Shown here one piece after another: positions 7,891 to 16,905 of a stretch of 64,000 bases of DNA. How positions within the stretch are numbered: position 1 is the first letter of the stretch; every line of letters starts with the position of its first letter. The DNA is taken from positions 149,122 through 213,121 of the forward strand of contig NZ_JAJQXA010000011.1 in NCBI RefSeq assembly GCF_021245985.1. Reading direction: 5' to 3'. The translations under genes were made by a program, and so were the position numbers. The notes below the pieces were generated by a model that did not search any database, had not been told where the DNA came from, and saw nothing but the letters and a program-made list of their open reading frames with translations. The stretch is from Flavobacterium soyae. GTDB taxonomy: Bacteria; Bacteroidota; Bacteroidia; Flavobacteriales; Flavobacteriaceae.

Positions 7891-8766
7891 ATGAAAATTA
7901 TAGTATCAGGTTCTTTAGGGAACATAGGAAAACCATTAACCGCAAAACTTGTTGATGCCGGTCACGACGTAACCGTAATAAGCAGTAATCCAGACAGAAA
8001 AACAGATATAGAAAATCTGGGTGCAAAAGCTGCTATAGGTTCTGTAAGCGATGCCGCTTTTTTACTGGAAACATTAAAGGGTTCAGATGCGCTTTTTGCA
8101 ATGACACCGCCAAATTTAGGAGGAGCAAATGTAATCGCAAATACAACTGCAGCCGGTAAATCGTTTGCAAAAGCAATTGAAGAAGCTAAGGTAAAAAGAG
8201 TTGTAATGCTAAGCAGTATTGGTGCTGATTTACCATCTGGAACCGGGCCAATTACAGGGCTTCATAACATTGAAAAATTGTATAATGAACTAAATACTTC
8301 TGTCACTTTTTTACGAGCAGGTTTCTTCTTTACTAATTTTTATAATGATGTTCCGCTAGTTAAAGGGGCCGGAATTATCGGATCTAATTATCCATCAGAT
8401 ATAAAAATCCCGTATGTGCATCCTGAGGATATTGCACAGGCTGCAGCCGAAGAATTACAGCATACTCCGGCTGGAAAAAATATCCGATATATTATTAGTG
8501 ATGTTCGTACTCCGGGTGAAGCTGCAAAAGTTTTGGGAACTGCAATTGCAAAACCAGAACTGCCTTGGATAGAATTTACAGATGAGCAGGCCCTTGAAGG
8601 AATGGCACAGGCCGGAATACCAGAAGAAATTGCCAAATTATATGCCGAAATGGGAACCGGCTTAAGAAACGGAAAAATCATCGAACATTTTACAGCAAGC
8701 AAAGCAGCTGTTGATGGAAAAATAAAATTGGAAAATTTTGCCCGGCAGTTTGCAGCAAAATTCTAA
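7891..8766 (+). CDS. NmrA-like / NAD(P)-binding Rossmann-fold protein
   Basis: This is an atypical short-chain dehydrogenase of the NmrA/SDR type; many relatives are NAD(P)H-dependent quinone or carbonyl reductases or redox sensors. The nucleotide-binding motif is GSLGNIGKPL near the N-terminus, followed by TVISSNPDRK (NADP-type basic pocket) and VVMLSSIGAD. The start is placed at ATG 7891, giving 291 residues. An upstream in-frame ATG at 7834 would lie on the -33 box and add 19 residues not expected before the Rossmann strand. It is divergent from the HxlR regulator, an arrangement common for stress-induced reductases. A strong terminator follows. Confidence 0.88.
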   Translation: MKIIVSGSLGNIGKPLTAKLVDAGHDVTVISSNPDRKTDIENLGAKAAIGSVSDAAFLLETLKGSDALFAMTPPNLGGANVIANTTAAGKSFAKAIEEAKVKRVVMLSSIGADLPSGTGPITGLHNIEKLYNELNTSVTFLRAGFFFTNFYNDVPLVKGAGIIGSNYPSDIKIPYVHPEDIAQAAAEELQHTPAGKNIRYIISDVRTPGEAAKVLGTAIAKPELPWIEFTDEQALEGMAQAGIPEEIAKLYAEMGTGLRNGKIIEHFTASKAAVDGKIKLENFARQFAAKF

Positions 8767-8788
8767 TTACAAGTAAAAGCAAAAAAAA

Positions 8789-8824
8789 AGAGGCTGTCTC
8801 AAAAGTCGAGACAGCCTCTTTTTT
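8789..8824 (+). terminator. Intrinsic terminator after the NmrA-like gene
   Basis: A perfect 12-bp stem (AGAGGCTGTCTC / GAGACAGCCTCT) with loop AAAAGTC is followed by a T run. Related hairpins occur at 13782-13811 and 63881-63914. The rest of the gap up to 9050 holds a partial second copy near 8890-8900 and no gene. Confidence 0.88.
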
Positions 8825-9050
8825 ATTCGGATACCTATCGGAGAAATTTTCCATTTACGCGATTCTCAACAGCTTGATTTTACTTTTGAGCCAGCCTCTT
8901 TTTTGCTTTTAGGAAATCCTAAATAAATCAATTCTAAAAATCACAAATTTTTCAAATACTTCCCTTCCCGTAATTTTTCTTTAGAAAAAATAGTGTTATT
9001 TTTACACTTATTGTCGTTTTTAAAACTTTATACTTTACTAACCAACCAAA

Positions 9051-11006
9051 ATGCCACAAAAAATGAGATATCTCCTTATTAGTTTCCTTTTATTTACAAT
9101 TTCAAATTCGCTTCAGGCACAGCGTCTTTCAACATTAAGCCCCGATAAAAATATAAAACTTGAAGTTTCAGTAGTTAATGGTCTTGCTTACTACCAGATA
9201 TTTCATCAAAAAGAAGAATTCCTCGAACAGTCGCCTTTAGGATTAATGAGTTCCGCAGGAGATTTTACAAAAGGACTTAAATTGATTGGCAGTAAAACAG
9301 CTAAAATTCAAGAATCTTATATACTAGATCGCTCTAAAGTTAGTCAGGTGAATTATAAGGCAAATGAAATTAAATGCATCTTTACAAATACTGCTAATGA
9401 TACTCTTAATATCATTTTCAGAGTTACCAATACAGATGTCGCTTTTAGTTATTTAATACCGAAAAGCAAAAAAAACAATGGGAACTGTATCATCGAAAAT
9501 GAAATTACAGGTTTTAAACTTCCTTTAAAATCGACCACTTTTATTACACCGCAGGCTCCTCCGTTAAGCGGCTGGGAGAAAACAAAACCATCATATGAAG
9601 AAGAATATACGAGAGAAGAACCTATTGCATCGAAATCGCAATACGGATTAGGTTTTACTTTTCCGGCACTATTTCACGTCGAAAATAAAGGCTGGCTTTT
9701 AATTTCCGAAACTGGCATCAGCGGTAATTATCCAGGAACCCGATTGAGTGATGCATCTCCAGATGGAATCTATACGGCTGTTTTTCCACAAGAAGGCGAA
9801 AACAACCATAACGGACCAATAACAGCCTCTGGAGTTCTGCCTATGCAGACTTCATGGAAAACGATAACACTTGGCAAAACTTTAAAACCAATTGTTGAAT
9901 CAACAGTTTCAACAGATGTTGTGAAACCGCTTATAAAAACTTCAAAAATATTCAATGCAGGCCGCGCAAGCTGGAGCTGGATTGTCTGGCAGGATGAAAG
10001 CTGCAACTACAAAGACCAAAAAACTTTTATTGATCTTGCAGCCACTATGAAATGCGAATTTATCTTAATTGATGCGCTTTGGGATGTTAATATTGGAAAA
10101 GAAAAAATAGTCGAATTAATAGATTATGCTAAATCAAAAAATGTGGGTGTACTGCTTTGGTACAATTCAAATGGAAACTGGAATACTGCCCCACAAACAC
10201 CAAAAGACAAAATGAGTATGCCAGAAGCCAGACGTGCAGAAATGCAATGGCTGCAGCAAATTGGGGTAAAAGGCTTAAAAATAGATTTTTTTGGCGGAGA
10301 CAAACAGCAGACTATGAAACTTTATCATGATATACTTACTGATGCTGCAGAATTTGGACTGAATATCAATTTTCATGGTACTACCCTGCCCCGCGGCTGG
10401 GAACGAATGTATCCTAATTATATGACAAGTGAAGCTGTACTTGCATCAGAAAATTTAGTTTTTCAGCAGGCATTTAGTGACAGATATCCTTCGACTGCAG
10501 CTATTTACCCTTTTACAAGAAATGCAGTAGCTTCAATGGATTTTGGTCCTGTTTTTCTTAACAAACGTTTGCATCGTGAACCAAACAAAGGTACTATTCG
10601 CCAGACTACTGATGCTTTTGAAATGGCAACAGCAGTTGTTTTCTTTTCGGCAATACAACATTGGGGATTAACACCTGAAAACTTAACTGAAAAACCAGCC
10701 TGCTTATTTGATTATCTGAGAAATGTTCCAACGGTTTGGGATGAAACACTTTTTATAGACGGCTATCCGGGCAAATATTGCGTAATTGCCCGCAGAAAAA
10801 ATACAAAATGGTATGTTGCCGCAATCAATGGTGAAAATAAAGCAAAAACCATCACGGTGAATTTACCAATGCTGAAAGGCAAAAATGTTTCTATAATAAC
10901 TGATGGCGAAGGTGCTGAATCAAAATTCAATAGTAAAAAACTGGAAAACGCTTCCTATAATCTGGAGCTTTCTGCAAATGGCGGAGCGGTTTTATTTATG
11001 CCTTAA
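9051..11006 (+). CDS. Glycoside hydrolase family 97 (alpha-glycosidase)
   Basis: GH97 enzymes are periplasmic or surface alpha-glucosidases or alpha-galactosidases. The 651-residue protein has a signal peptide (MRYLLISFLLFTISNSLQAQ; ATG at 9051 or 9063), an N-terminal beta-sandwich (about 25-280), a TIM barrel (about 290-560) and a C-terminal beta domain. The motif GVKGLKIDFFGGDKQQ places Asp412 where retaining GH97 alpha-galactosidases have the nucleophile, and YMTSEAVLASE downstream supplies candidate acid/base Glu residues. SusB-type inverting enzymes differ there. The retaining alpha-galactosidase-like assignment is an inference. The gene stands alone and is not physically in the SusC/D locus 3 kb away. 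Confidence 0.9.
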   Translation: MPQKMRYLLISFLLFTISNSLQAQRLSTLSPDKNIKLEVSVVNGLAYYQIFHQKEEFLEQSPLGLMSSAGDFTKGLKLIGSKTAKIQESYILDRSKVSQVNYKANEIKCIFTNTANDTLNIIFRVTNTDVAFSYLIPKSKKNNGNCIIENEITGFKLPLKSTTFITPQAPPLSGWEKTKPSYEEEYTREEPIASKSQYGLGFTFPALFHVENKGWLLISETGISGNYPGTRLSDASPDGIYTAVFPQEGENNHNGPITASGVLPMQTSWKTITLGKTLKPIVESTVSTDVVKPLIKTSKIFNAGRASWSWIVWQDESCNYKDQKTFIDLAATMKCEFILIDALWDVNIGKEKIVELIDYAKSKNVGVLLWYNSNGNWNTAPQTPKDKMSMPEARRAEMQWLQQIGVKGLKIDFFGGDKQQTMKLYHDILTDAAEFGLNINFHGTTLPRGWERMYPNYMTSEAVLASENLVFQQAFSDRYPSTAAIYPFTRNAVASMDFGPVFLNKRLHREPNKGTIRQTTDAFEMATAVVFFSAIQHWGLTPENLTEKPACLFDYLRNVPTVWDETLFIDGYPGKYCVIARRKNTKWYVAAINGENKAKTITVNLPMLKGKNVSIITDGEGAESKFNSKKLENASYNLELSANGGAVLFMP

Positions 11007-11026
11007 ACCTATAAATTTAAAATAAA

Positions 11027-11047
11027 AAGCGGCTCAAACGGCCGCTT
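11027..11047. terminator. Terminator hairpin between convergent GH97 and DoxX genes
   Basis: Stem AAGCGGC / GCCGCTT with loop TCAAACG, followed by a T-rich stretch (ATATTTTTATATTTT). Confidence 0.7.
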
Positions 11048-11070
11048 ATATTTTTATATTTTAGGTTCTT

Positions 11071-11472
11071 TTAGTCCCAATTATTCTTTTTTGAAATACT
11101 AAATTTTCCTCCTCCGGTAAAAAACAAAGCAATTGCCGTAAAGAAATACAATCCCAGAAGTTCCAGTTCCCAACCTCCGTGATCACTTATTTTAAAAATA
11201 TCCTGACTATGTGCCATTAAAACTGCAACTAAACAGTTGAAAGCTAAAATCAAAGCAGCAATTCTGGTTCTAAAACCAATTATAATTAAGATTGGTGCCA
11301 AAACTTCACCTACGATAACTCCATAAGCAAAGAAACCCGGAAGTCCTTTTTCAACAAGCATTCCGCTTATGAAATCTAAACCGCCTTTAAATTTTGAAAT
11401 ACCATGCAAAAGCATTAAAAATCCAATTGTAATACGAAGTATTAACAAACCAAAATCGTTGTTTTTTTTCAT
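11071..11472 (-). CDS. DoxX-family small membrane protein
   Basis: This 133-residue protein has four predicted membrane helices and the DoxX signature near the N-terminus (LLILRITIGFLMLLHGISKF, then GFFAYGVIVGEVLAPILIII). DoxX relatives are quinone- or redox-associated membrane proteins, often of unknown substrate. The gene is convergent with GH97 and divergent from the TetR gene at 11674. Confidence 0.9.
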   Translation of the reverse strand: MKKNNDFGLLILRITIGFLMLLHGISKFKGGLDFISGMLVEKGLPGFFAYGVIVGEVLAPILIIIGFRTRIAALILAFNCLVAVLMAHSQDIFKISDHGGWELELLGLYFFTAIALFFTGGGKFSISKKNNWD

Positions 11473-11610
11473 TTTTTAAATAATTAGGTTAATAAAACAA
11501 TTCAGTATTTCATACCTAACAATTGTTCTGTATGATAGCTGCTAAGAGTAAAAATAGTAAAATTATATTTGGAATCAACATTTGTAAATTTTGAAAAATA
11601 TTTTTTTATA

Positions 11611-11644
11611 AATAAACAAACATTCATTTATTATTATATCTTTG
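11611..11644 (+). promoter_or_regulatory. Promoter and candidate TetR operator upstream of the efflux operon
   Basis: TATCTTTG at 11637-11644 matches the -7 box TAnnTTTG. Immediately upstream, 11611-11632 is an imperfect palindrome with perfect outer hexamers AATAAA/TTTATT and an inner ACATTCA. It is positioned to block the promoter, so autorepression by the TetR protein is inferred. Confidence 0.5.
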
Positions 11645-11673
11645 TGATCAATTCAATATAAAAATCCTTTCAT

Positions 11674-12267
11674 TTGAGAACAAGAGACATTAATAAAGAA
11701 GAATTAGTTAAAGAAAAAACTATAGAAATGATTGTAAAGTATGGCATCGAAGGCTTTGCAATGAACAAACTTGCCAAAGAATGCGGTATTTCTGTAGCAA
11801 CACTTTATATTTATTATGCTGACAAAGAAGATCTAATTAAAAAAATTGGAACTGAAATGGGCACTTACTTTTTTAAAAGCTCGCTTAAAGATTTCTCGCC
11901 TGATATGCCTTTTGCAGTAGGACTCGCCAAGCAATGGGAAAACAGATCAGAGTTTATGCTGAAAAACACTGATAAAATTGCCTGCTGGGAAATTCTTCAA
12001 AATTCTAATTATGGTGAATATATCGTTAACGAAAGTTTGATTGAACTCAAAGAAATCATGACGAAGTTTTTGCATGGAGCAATCGAAAGAAAAGAAATCG
12101 TACCCGTATCAAAAGAGGTTTTCTGGAGTATTGCTTATGGCCCGTTGTACAATTTACTTCGTTTTCATGAAAAAGGGAAAGGACTTGGAGGCACCACTCC
12201 ATTTAAATTAACAAATGAAATACAACAAGAAGCTTTTCGCTTAGTAATTAAAGCATTAACACCTTAA
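11674..12267 (+). CDS. TetR/AcrR-family transcriptional repressor
   Basis: This 197-residue regulator has an N-terminal TetR helix-turn-helix at about residues 10-55 (GIEGFAMNKLAKECGISVAT, then LYIYYADKEDLIKKIG) and a helical ligand-binding C-terminal domain. The start is TTG at 11674. An in-frame stop lies at 11659-11661 with no ATG between, and the HTH needs the residues upstream of the first internal Met. It heads an operon with the 70-aa protein (10-nt gap) and an MFS exporter (3-nt gap), so it probably senses an exported compound. Confidence 0.9.
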   Translation: MRTRDINKEELVKEKTIEMIVKYGIEGFAMNKLAKECGISVATLYIYYADKEDLIKKIGTEMGTYFFKSSLKDFSPDMPFAVGLAKQWENRSEFMLKNTDKIACWEILQNSNYGEYIVNESLIELKEIMTKFLHGAIERKEIVPVSKEVFWSIAYGPLYNLLRFHEKGKGLGGTTPFKLTNEIQQEAFRLVIKALTP

Positions 12268-12277
12268 ATTTTATGTT

Positions 12278-12490
12278 ATGAATGTATTGATATTTGCAAC
12301 TAATGTAAAAACAGAAACTTGTAAAAACAAAATCGCAACCTTTTTAGACGCAAACAAATCTATACTGCAATGGAGTATTGATCAGGAAGATATTGATTGT
12401 GTATTAAGAATTATAAGCGAAAAACTAAATGCAGATCAAATTATTGATTTATTGAATTTTCACAATTTTGACTGCAGAGAACTACAATAA
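12278..12490 (+). CDS. Small protein with HMA/ferredoxin-like fold pattern, no metal-binding CXXC
   Basis: This is a 70-residue protein with a beta-alpha-beta-beta-alpha-beta pattern (NVLIFATNVK, helix KNKIATFLDANKS, ILQWSIDQED, CVLRIISEKL, helix, FDCREL). The pattern resembles heavy-metal-associated domains, but the metal-binding CXXC is absent (the first strand-loop reads TNVKTETC). It is translated between the TetR and MFS genes with very short gaps, so it likely works with that efflux unit. The fold assignment is an inference. Confidence 0.7.
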   Translation: MNVLIFATNVKTETCKNKIATFLDANKSILQWSIDQEDIDCVLRIISEKLNADQIIDLLNFHNFDCRELQ

Positions 12491-12493
12491 TAT

Positions 12494-13735
12494 ATGAACG
12501 AAAAACAAACTATCGCACCCAGTTTTAATGGCTATCAAAAACTGGTAATATTTCTTTTAGCCATGACACAATTTACAGTTGTACTCGATTTTATGGTAAT
12601 GTCGCCGCTTGGGGATATTATGATTAAAACATTAAAAATTACGGCATCTCAATTTGGTATTGCCGTTTCTGCTTACGCTTTTAGTGCCGGAATTTCCGGA
12701 TTGCTTACGGCTGGTTTTGCAGATAAATTCGACCGAAAAAAATTACTGCTTTTCTTTTACATCGGATTTACAATCGGAACTTTTTTCTGCGCCCTGGCAC
12801 CAAACTTTTTTCTGCTGGTTGCGGCGCGCGTTTTCACCGGATTATTTGGCGGTGTAATTGGTTCTATCTCTCTTGCTATTGTGGCCGATTTATTCAGCCT
12901 GCAGCAAAGAGGTAAAGTAATGGGATTTATCCAAATGGGATTTGGTGTGAGTCAGGTTCTCGGAATTCCGATTGGTTTATACATTGCAAATGCCTGGGGC
13001 TGGCACGTTCCGTTTTTATGGATCGCAGCGATGGCGGCTATTATCACAATAATTTTATATGTAAAATTAAAACCTGTTACGGAGCACTTACATTTGAAAC
13101 AAGAAAAAACAGCCTTGAAACATTTGATACATACTATTTCTAAAAAGAATTATCAGGTTGGATTTTTAGCTACTGCCCTGCTTTCTATTGGAGGTTTTAT
13201 GATGATGCCTTTCGGAAGTGCGTTTGCTATCAACAACCTTAAAGTAACAAATGAGCAGTTGCCATTATTATTTATGATTACCGGAATTGCAACTTTAATT
13301 ACAATGCCTTTTATTGGTAAATTAAGCGATAAAGTAAATAAATTTAAAATCTTTGCATTAGCTACAATATCTGCTGTGATTCTAATAAACATTTACGCTC
13401 AATTTGGCCCAACTCCATTTTGGATTGTACTGCTTATCAATGTATTTATGATGGCAGCAATAATGAGCAGAATGGTTCCGTCAACGACTTTAACCTCTGC
13501 TATTCCAGATCCTCAGGATCGTGGTGCATTTATGAGTATTAACTCCTCTTTACAACAAATGGCCGGAGGTTTTGGTGCTGTAATTGCCGGATTAATCATT
13601 TATCAAAAAGACAGCTATGCACCGTTAGAACATTATGATATTCTGGCAATGACGGCTTCTGGAATTATGTTACTTACTATCTTTTTAGTATTTAGAGTAA
13701 GTAAAATTGTTGATACCAAAACGAATAAACTTTAA
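12494..13735 (+). CDS. MFS transporter, drug/metabolite efflux type
   Basis: This is a 413-residue major facilitator with 12 predicted helices. It has the motif A-like loop GFADKFDRKKLLLF between helices 2 and 3, a second one KLSDKVNKFK in the C-terminal half, and a motif C-like glycine-rich helix (GFGVSQVLGIPIGLYIANAW). These features resemble AraJ/Bcr-type antiporters. It lies last in the TetR-70aa-MFS operon and is followed by a strong terminator. The likely role is export of a compound sensed by the TetR protein. Confidence 0.92.
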   Translation: MNEKQTIAPSFNGYQKLVIFLLAMTQFTVVLDFMVMSPLGDIMIKTLKITASQFGIAVSAYAFSAGISGLLTAGFADKFDRKKLLLFFYIGFTIGTFFCALAPNFFLLVAARVFTGLFGGVIGSISLAIVADLFSLQQRGKVMGFIQMGFGVSQVLGIPIGLYIANAWGWHVPFLWIAAMAAIITIILYVKLKPVTEHLHLKQEKTALKHLIHTISKKNYQVGFLATALLSIGGFMMMPFGSAFAINNLKVTNEQLPLLFMITGIATLITMPFIGKLSDKVNKFKIFALATISAVILINIYAQFGPTPFWIVLLINVFMMAAIMSRMVPSTTLTSAIPDPQDRGAFMSINSSLQQMAGGFGAVIAGLIIYQKDSYAPLEHYDILAMTASGIMLLTIFLVFRVSKIVDTKTNKL

Positions 13736-13781
13736 TCTGAATTTTATTCTTCAGAATTAAACAAATTCACAAATAGTAAAG

Positions 13782-13811
13782 AGCTGCCTCAAAATTCGAG
13801 GCAGCTTTTTT
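13782..13811 (+). terminator. Terminator of the TetR-MFS operon
   Basis: Perfect 9-bp stem AGCTGCCTC / GAGGCAGCT, loop AAAATTC, followed by TTTTTT. Confidence 0.88.
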
Positions 13812-13872
13812 GTTATAAATCTTTTGTTAGTCTTTAGTGACTTAATTGGTCACTTTTTGATGTCAGATTTAT

Positions 13873-14047
13873 CATTCCATAGGAATGTTTCATAGGTAGA
13901 AAAAATAAAAACCAGCCACATTTGCGTTCCGTAGGAACGTTTGATAGGTCAGATTATTAAAAACAATGTCTAAATCAAACGTTCCTACGGAACGTAACCC
14001 GTTATAACAATGTAATTTTCTACCAATGAAATGTTCTTACAGAACAT
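13873..14047. repeat. Cluster of four REP-like mini-hairpins
   Basis: Four short palindromes have a 3-nt centre and varied stems: CATTCC-ATA-GGAATG (13873-13887), CGTTCC-GTA-GGAACG (13925-13939), CGTTCC-TAC-GGAACG (13980-13994) and ATGTTCT-TAC-AGAACAT (14031-14047). They are flanked by ATAGGTAGAAAA or its inverse TTTTCTACCAATG. Stem changes are compensated on both sides. The same element type recurs at 18191-18308. Confidence 0.7.
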
Positions 14048-14578
14048 ACAAACATCTAAAATAACATAGAGGTTGTTCGATTTTTAAAACAGCCTTTTTA
14101 TGCTTATAACCCAGCCGAATAAAAACTCTTTTTACATCCGACACTAATTATAACCTCATAGAAAACTCAATTTCAATATGTTATAATCTTTAAGCTAATG
14201 TTAATTTTTCAAACTTTTAACAACTAATCTAACATTATAAAAGTTTTAGTACCAAAAATTATCTCTTTTATGACATAAAATCTTACTCCTGTGTCAATTT
14301 ATCAATAGTCCTTTTATATCTCCAGTAATTTTAGTAGAAAAAACAAGGCTCAATATCAAAACTAATACTACTGTGTCGAAGCTAGGTAACGCTACTAATA
14401 CTTATGCTTCAAAACTTGCTGAAACAGCCAATGGTACAAGCCAGCCTTTACTTTTGGAGGAATCACTGCATCTATACACAACGTACTTATGTTAGTATAT
14501 TGGACTTAAACATGTTATATCAAAAAAACTAATCAATAACAACAATGTTTAACCCTTTAATTCTCAAAAACTAACATC
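14048..14578. other. Intergenic region before the oxidoreductase cluster, with a short open frame lacking a start
   Basis: A plus-strand frame is open from about 14275 to a TAG near 14490 and has a coding-like stretch (LGNATNTYASKLAETANGTS), but it has no ATG and no recognised family. It may be a gene remnant. The last 100 nt before 14579 should hold the promoter of the oxidoreductase cluster; no exact TAnnTTTG box was found. Confidence 0.35.
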
Positions 14579-15001
14579 ATGGAACCTAATTCCCACATTA
14601 AACTCTTTTTAGAGGTTTCGGCGCTTCTTACGGGTTTCAGTAAAACTGAACTCAAAGCAACCGGAATGCTGGAAACCTACTACAACACGATCCAGAAAAA
14701 CATGGACAAACAAGACATAGATTATTTCTTTCTTGATGTTCATGCGCTTTTAAATGACAAGTCCAAAAAAAACATTGAAGCTGCTTTAGCCTCACAATTC
14801 ATGGCTGCTTCAGCTTACAACGGATTGGCAAAAAACATCATTATCCTTTGGTATACCGGAAATTGGGGCAACGATGTAGTATCATCAGCTTCTTACATTC
14901 AGGGGCTTATGTGGAATGCGGCACATACACATCCGCCGGGAGCAAAACAACCTGGTTACGGTTCATGGGCAGAACGTCCGCTTACAGTAAAAAATTCATA
15001 A
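14579..15001 (+). CDS. FAD-dependent sugar/sorbitol dehydrogenase small subunit-like protein (FAD-SLDH type)
   Basis: This 140-residue protein matches the small subunit that accompanies membrane GMC dehydrogenases. N-terminal FLEVSALLTGF, central IILWYTGNW and the terminal HPPGAKQPGYGSWAERPL are hallmarks. In known complexes this subunit helps mature or export the flavoprotein. No twin-arginine or other signal peptide is visible here. It precedes the GMC large subunit by 18 nt and opens the oxidative gene cluster. Confidence 0.85.
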   Translation: MEPNSHIKLFLEVSALLTGFSKTELKATGMLETYYNTIQKNMDKQDIDYFFLDVHALLNDKSKKNIEAALASQFMAASAYNGLAKNIIILWYTGNWGNDVVSSASYIQGLMWNAAHTHPPGAKQPGYGSWAERPLTVKNS

Positions 15002-15019
15002 CAAAAAGGTAATCATCAA

Positions 15020-16900
15020 ATGGAAAATAATTATGATGTAGTAATTGTTGGTTCTGGTATTGCCGGATCAATAATAGCAAAGGTTCTTACCAATGCAGGT
15101 AAAAAAGTTTTAATGCTGGAAGCAGGTCTTTCTGCAGGTATAGCAATGGATCAGGATGCTAATTATAAAAACTATCAGGATTATCTTAATACGTTTTATA
15201 ATGCTTCTGCAAAAGTTCCGAATTCACCTTATCCGAACATAAAAGATGCTCCATCTATAAATGTTCTTGACATTCAGAAAATCCCAAAAAACGAACCTTC
15301 AACAAAAGGATATTTGGTGCAGATGGGACCGCTTCCTTTTGCAAGTGATAATACCAGAGCACCGGGCGGAACAACACTGCACTGGCTTGGAACTACACTT
15401 AGAATGCTGCCAAACGATTTTGTAATGAAATCTAAATACGGTGTTGGTGTAGACTGGCCTATCAAATATGAAGATATGTCCCGCTATTATCAAATGGCCG
15501 AAAACGAAATTGGCGTTTCAGGAAATGTAGAAGATCAGCATTATCCTATCAAAGAAAAAAACATTTTCGGTAAAGATTATGTGTTTCCAATGAAAGGTAT
15601 TCCAACAAGTTACCTTGACGGCGTAATGAAAAAGGTAATTGATAAAAACAATAAAATTAAACTTAATGGCAAAACTTACGAATTGTCTTGTATCAGTACA
15701 CCGCAAGGACGAAATTCAATTCCGAATCTTAATTACAATATCAGCGGTGTAGAATGGAATCCTGCTGCAAAAACATTGGAACTTATTAAAAATGATGCTG
15801 AAGATTATAACCCTGTTGGCTCAAACTGGGATCAATATACAGGTCAGCGCTGCGAAGGAAATGCAAGCTGCGTACCAATTTGTCCGGTTCAGGCGAAATA
15901 CAATGCCTTAAAAACATTTAGAAAATGCGACATGGGAAATCTTGTCGTAAAAACACAAGCCGTAGCTTCTAGATTGTTAATCAACGAAACTTCAAACTGG
16001 ATTAACGGTGTTGAATACAAAACCTACATCAAAGGAAGTTCTACTGAATACGAAACACATACGGCAAAAGGAACATTGTATGTAATGGCCTGCAGTGCGA
16101 TTGAAAATGCTAAATTATTATTAGCGTCAGGAGCGGCAAACAGCAGCGATCAGGTTGGACGTAATTTGATGGATCACATGACGGTTTTAAGATGGGGATT
16201 ATCAAAAGATCCTATTTATCCGTATCGTGGTCCGGGTTCTACTTCTAACATTCCAACTTTTAGAGATGGAGATTTTCGTAAAAATCACGCCGCATGGATT
16301 TTACCGCTGGACAACTGGGGCTGGGCATGGCCAACCGGATCGCCTGGAACTGATGTTATTAATGCCGTTAATGAAGGCATTATTGGAAAAGAACTTCGCG
16401 CCAAAATCGAAAATCTGGTTACAAGACAATTCTTTACACACTTCGAATGTGAGCAGGCTCCAGATCCTGATAACCGTGTAACAATTGATCCTGAATACAA
16501 AGATAACATTGGCAATTACAGACCTGTAATTCATTATAAAGCAACAGAATATATGCTAAAAGCTTTTGAAGCATCGGGAATTGTTTCTGAGCAAATGTTC
16601 AGCCAATGCGGTATCGAAGATTTTACTTCATACAATCCGGCTTCAGATGCTGATTATGTGACTTACAAAGGCAAAGGCTACACTTTTGCTGGTGCCGGAC
16701 ACATTGTTGGAACGCACAGAATGGGATTCTCAAAAGAAGATTCTGTTGTTGATGCTAACATGCGTACATGGGATCACGAAAACTTGTACTTGGCTGGCTG
16801 TGGAAATATGCCAACCCTTGGAACTTCAAACCCAACCTTAACTATGTCTGCCCTAACTTTTAAAGCGGCAGAAGCTATCCTTCAACAACTTGAACAATAA
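15020..16900 (+). CDS. GMC-family FAD-dependent oxidoreductase (dehydrogenase large subunit)
   Basis: This 626-residue flavoprotein has the N-terminal dinucleotide-binding motif VVIVGSGIAGSIIAKVL (Gly11, Gly13, Gly16) and the FAD loop MLEAG. It has a GGTTLHWLGTTLR motif, a Cys-rich segment CEGNASCVPICPVQAKYNA typical of sugar dehydrogenase large subunits, and the C-terminal GMC signature GTHRMGF followed by LYLAGCGNMPTLGTSNPTLT. It should oxidise an alcohol or sugar-like group together with the 140-aa subunit. No signal peptide is visible, so it is probably cytoplasmic or carried by its partner. The actual substrate is unknown. Confidence 0.9.
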   Translation: MENNYDVVIVGSGIAGSIIAKVLTNAGKKVLMLEAGLSAGIAMDQDANYKNYQDYLNTFYNASAKVPNSPYPNIKDAPSINVLDIQKIPKNEPSTKGYLVQMGPLPFASDNTRAPGGTTLHWLGTTLRMLPNDFVMKSKYGVGVDWPIKYEDMSRYYQMAENEIGVSGNVEDQHYPIKEKNIFGKDYVFPMKGIPTSYLDGVMKKVIDKNNKIKLNGKTYELSCISTPQGRNSIPNLNYNISGVEWNPAAKTLELIKNDAEDYNPVGSNWDQYTGQRCEGNASCVPICPVQAKYNALKTFRKCDMGNLVVKTQAVASRLLINETSNWINGVEYKTYIKGSSTEYETHTAKGTLYVMACSAIENAKLLLASGAANSSDQVGRNLMDHMTVLRWGLSKDPIYPYRGPGSTSNIPTFRDGDFRKNHAAWILPLDNWGWAWPTGSPGTDVINAVNEGIIGKELRAKIENLVTRQFFTHFECEQAPDPDNRVTIDPEYKDNIGNYRPVIHYKATEYMLKAFEASGIVSEQMFSQCGIEDFTSYNPASDADYVTYKGKGYTFAGAGHIVGTHRMGFSKEDSVVDANMRTWDHENLYLAGCGNMPTLGTSNPTLTMSALTFKAAEAILQQLEQ

Positions 16901-16905
16901 CTATT

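Noticed and set aside
9051..11006. GH97 enzyme as part of the SusC/SusD locus
   Set aside because: It is on the opposite strand, 3 kb from the sigma gene, with unrelated genes and terminators between them.
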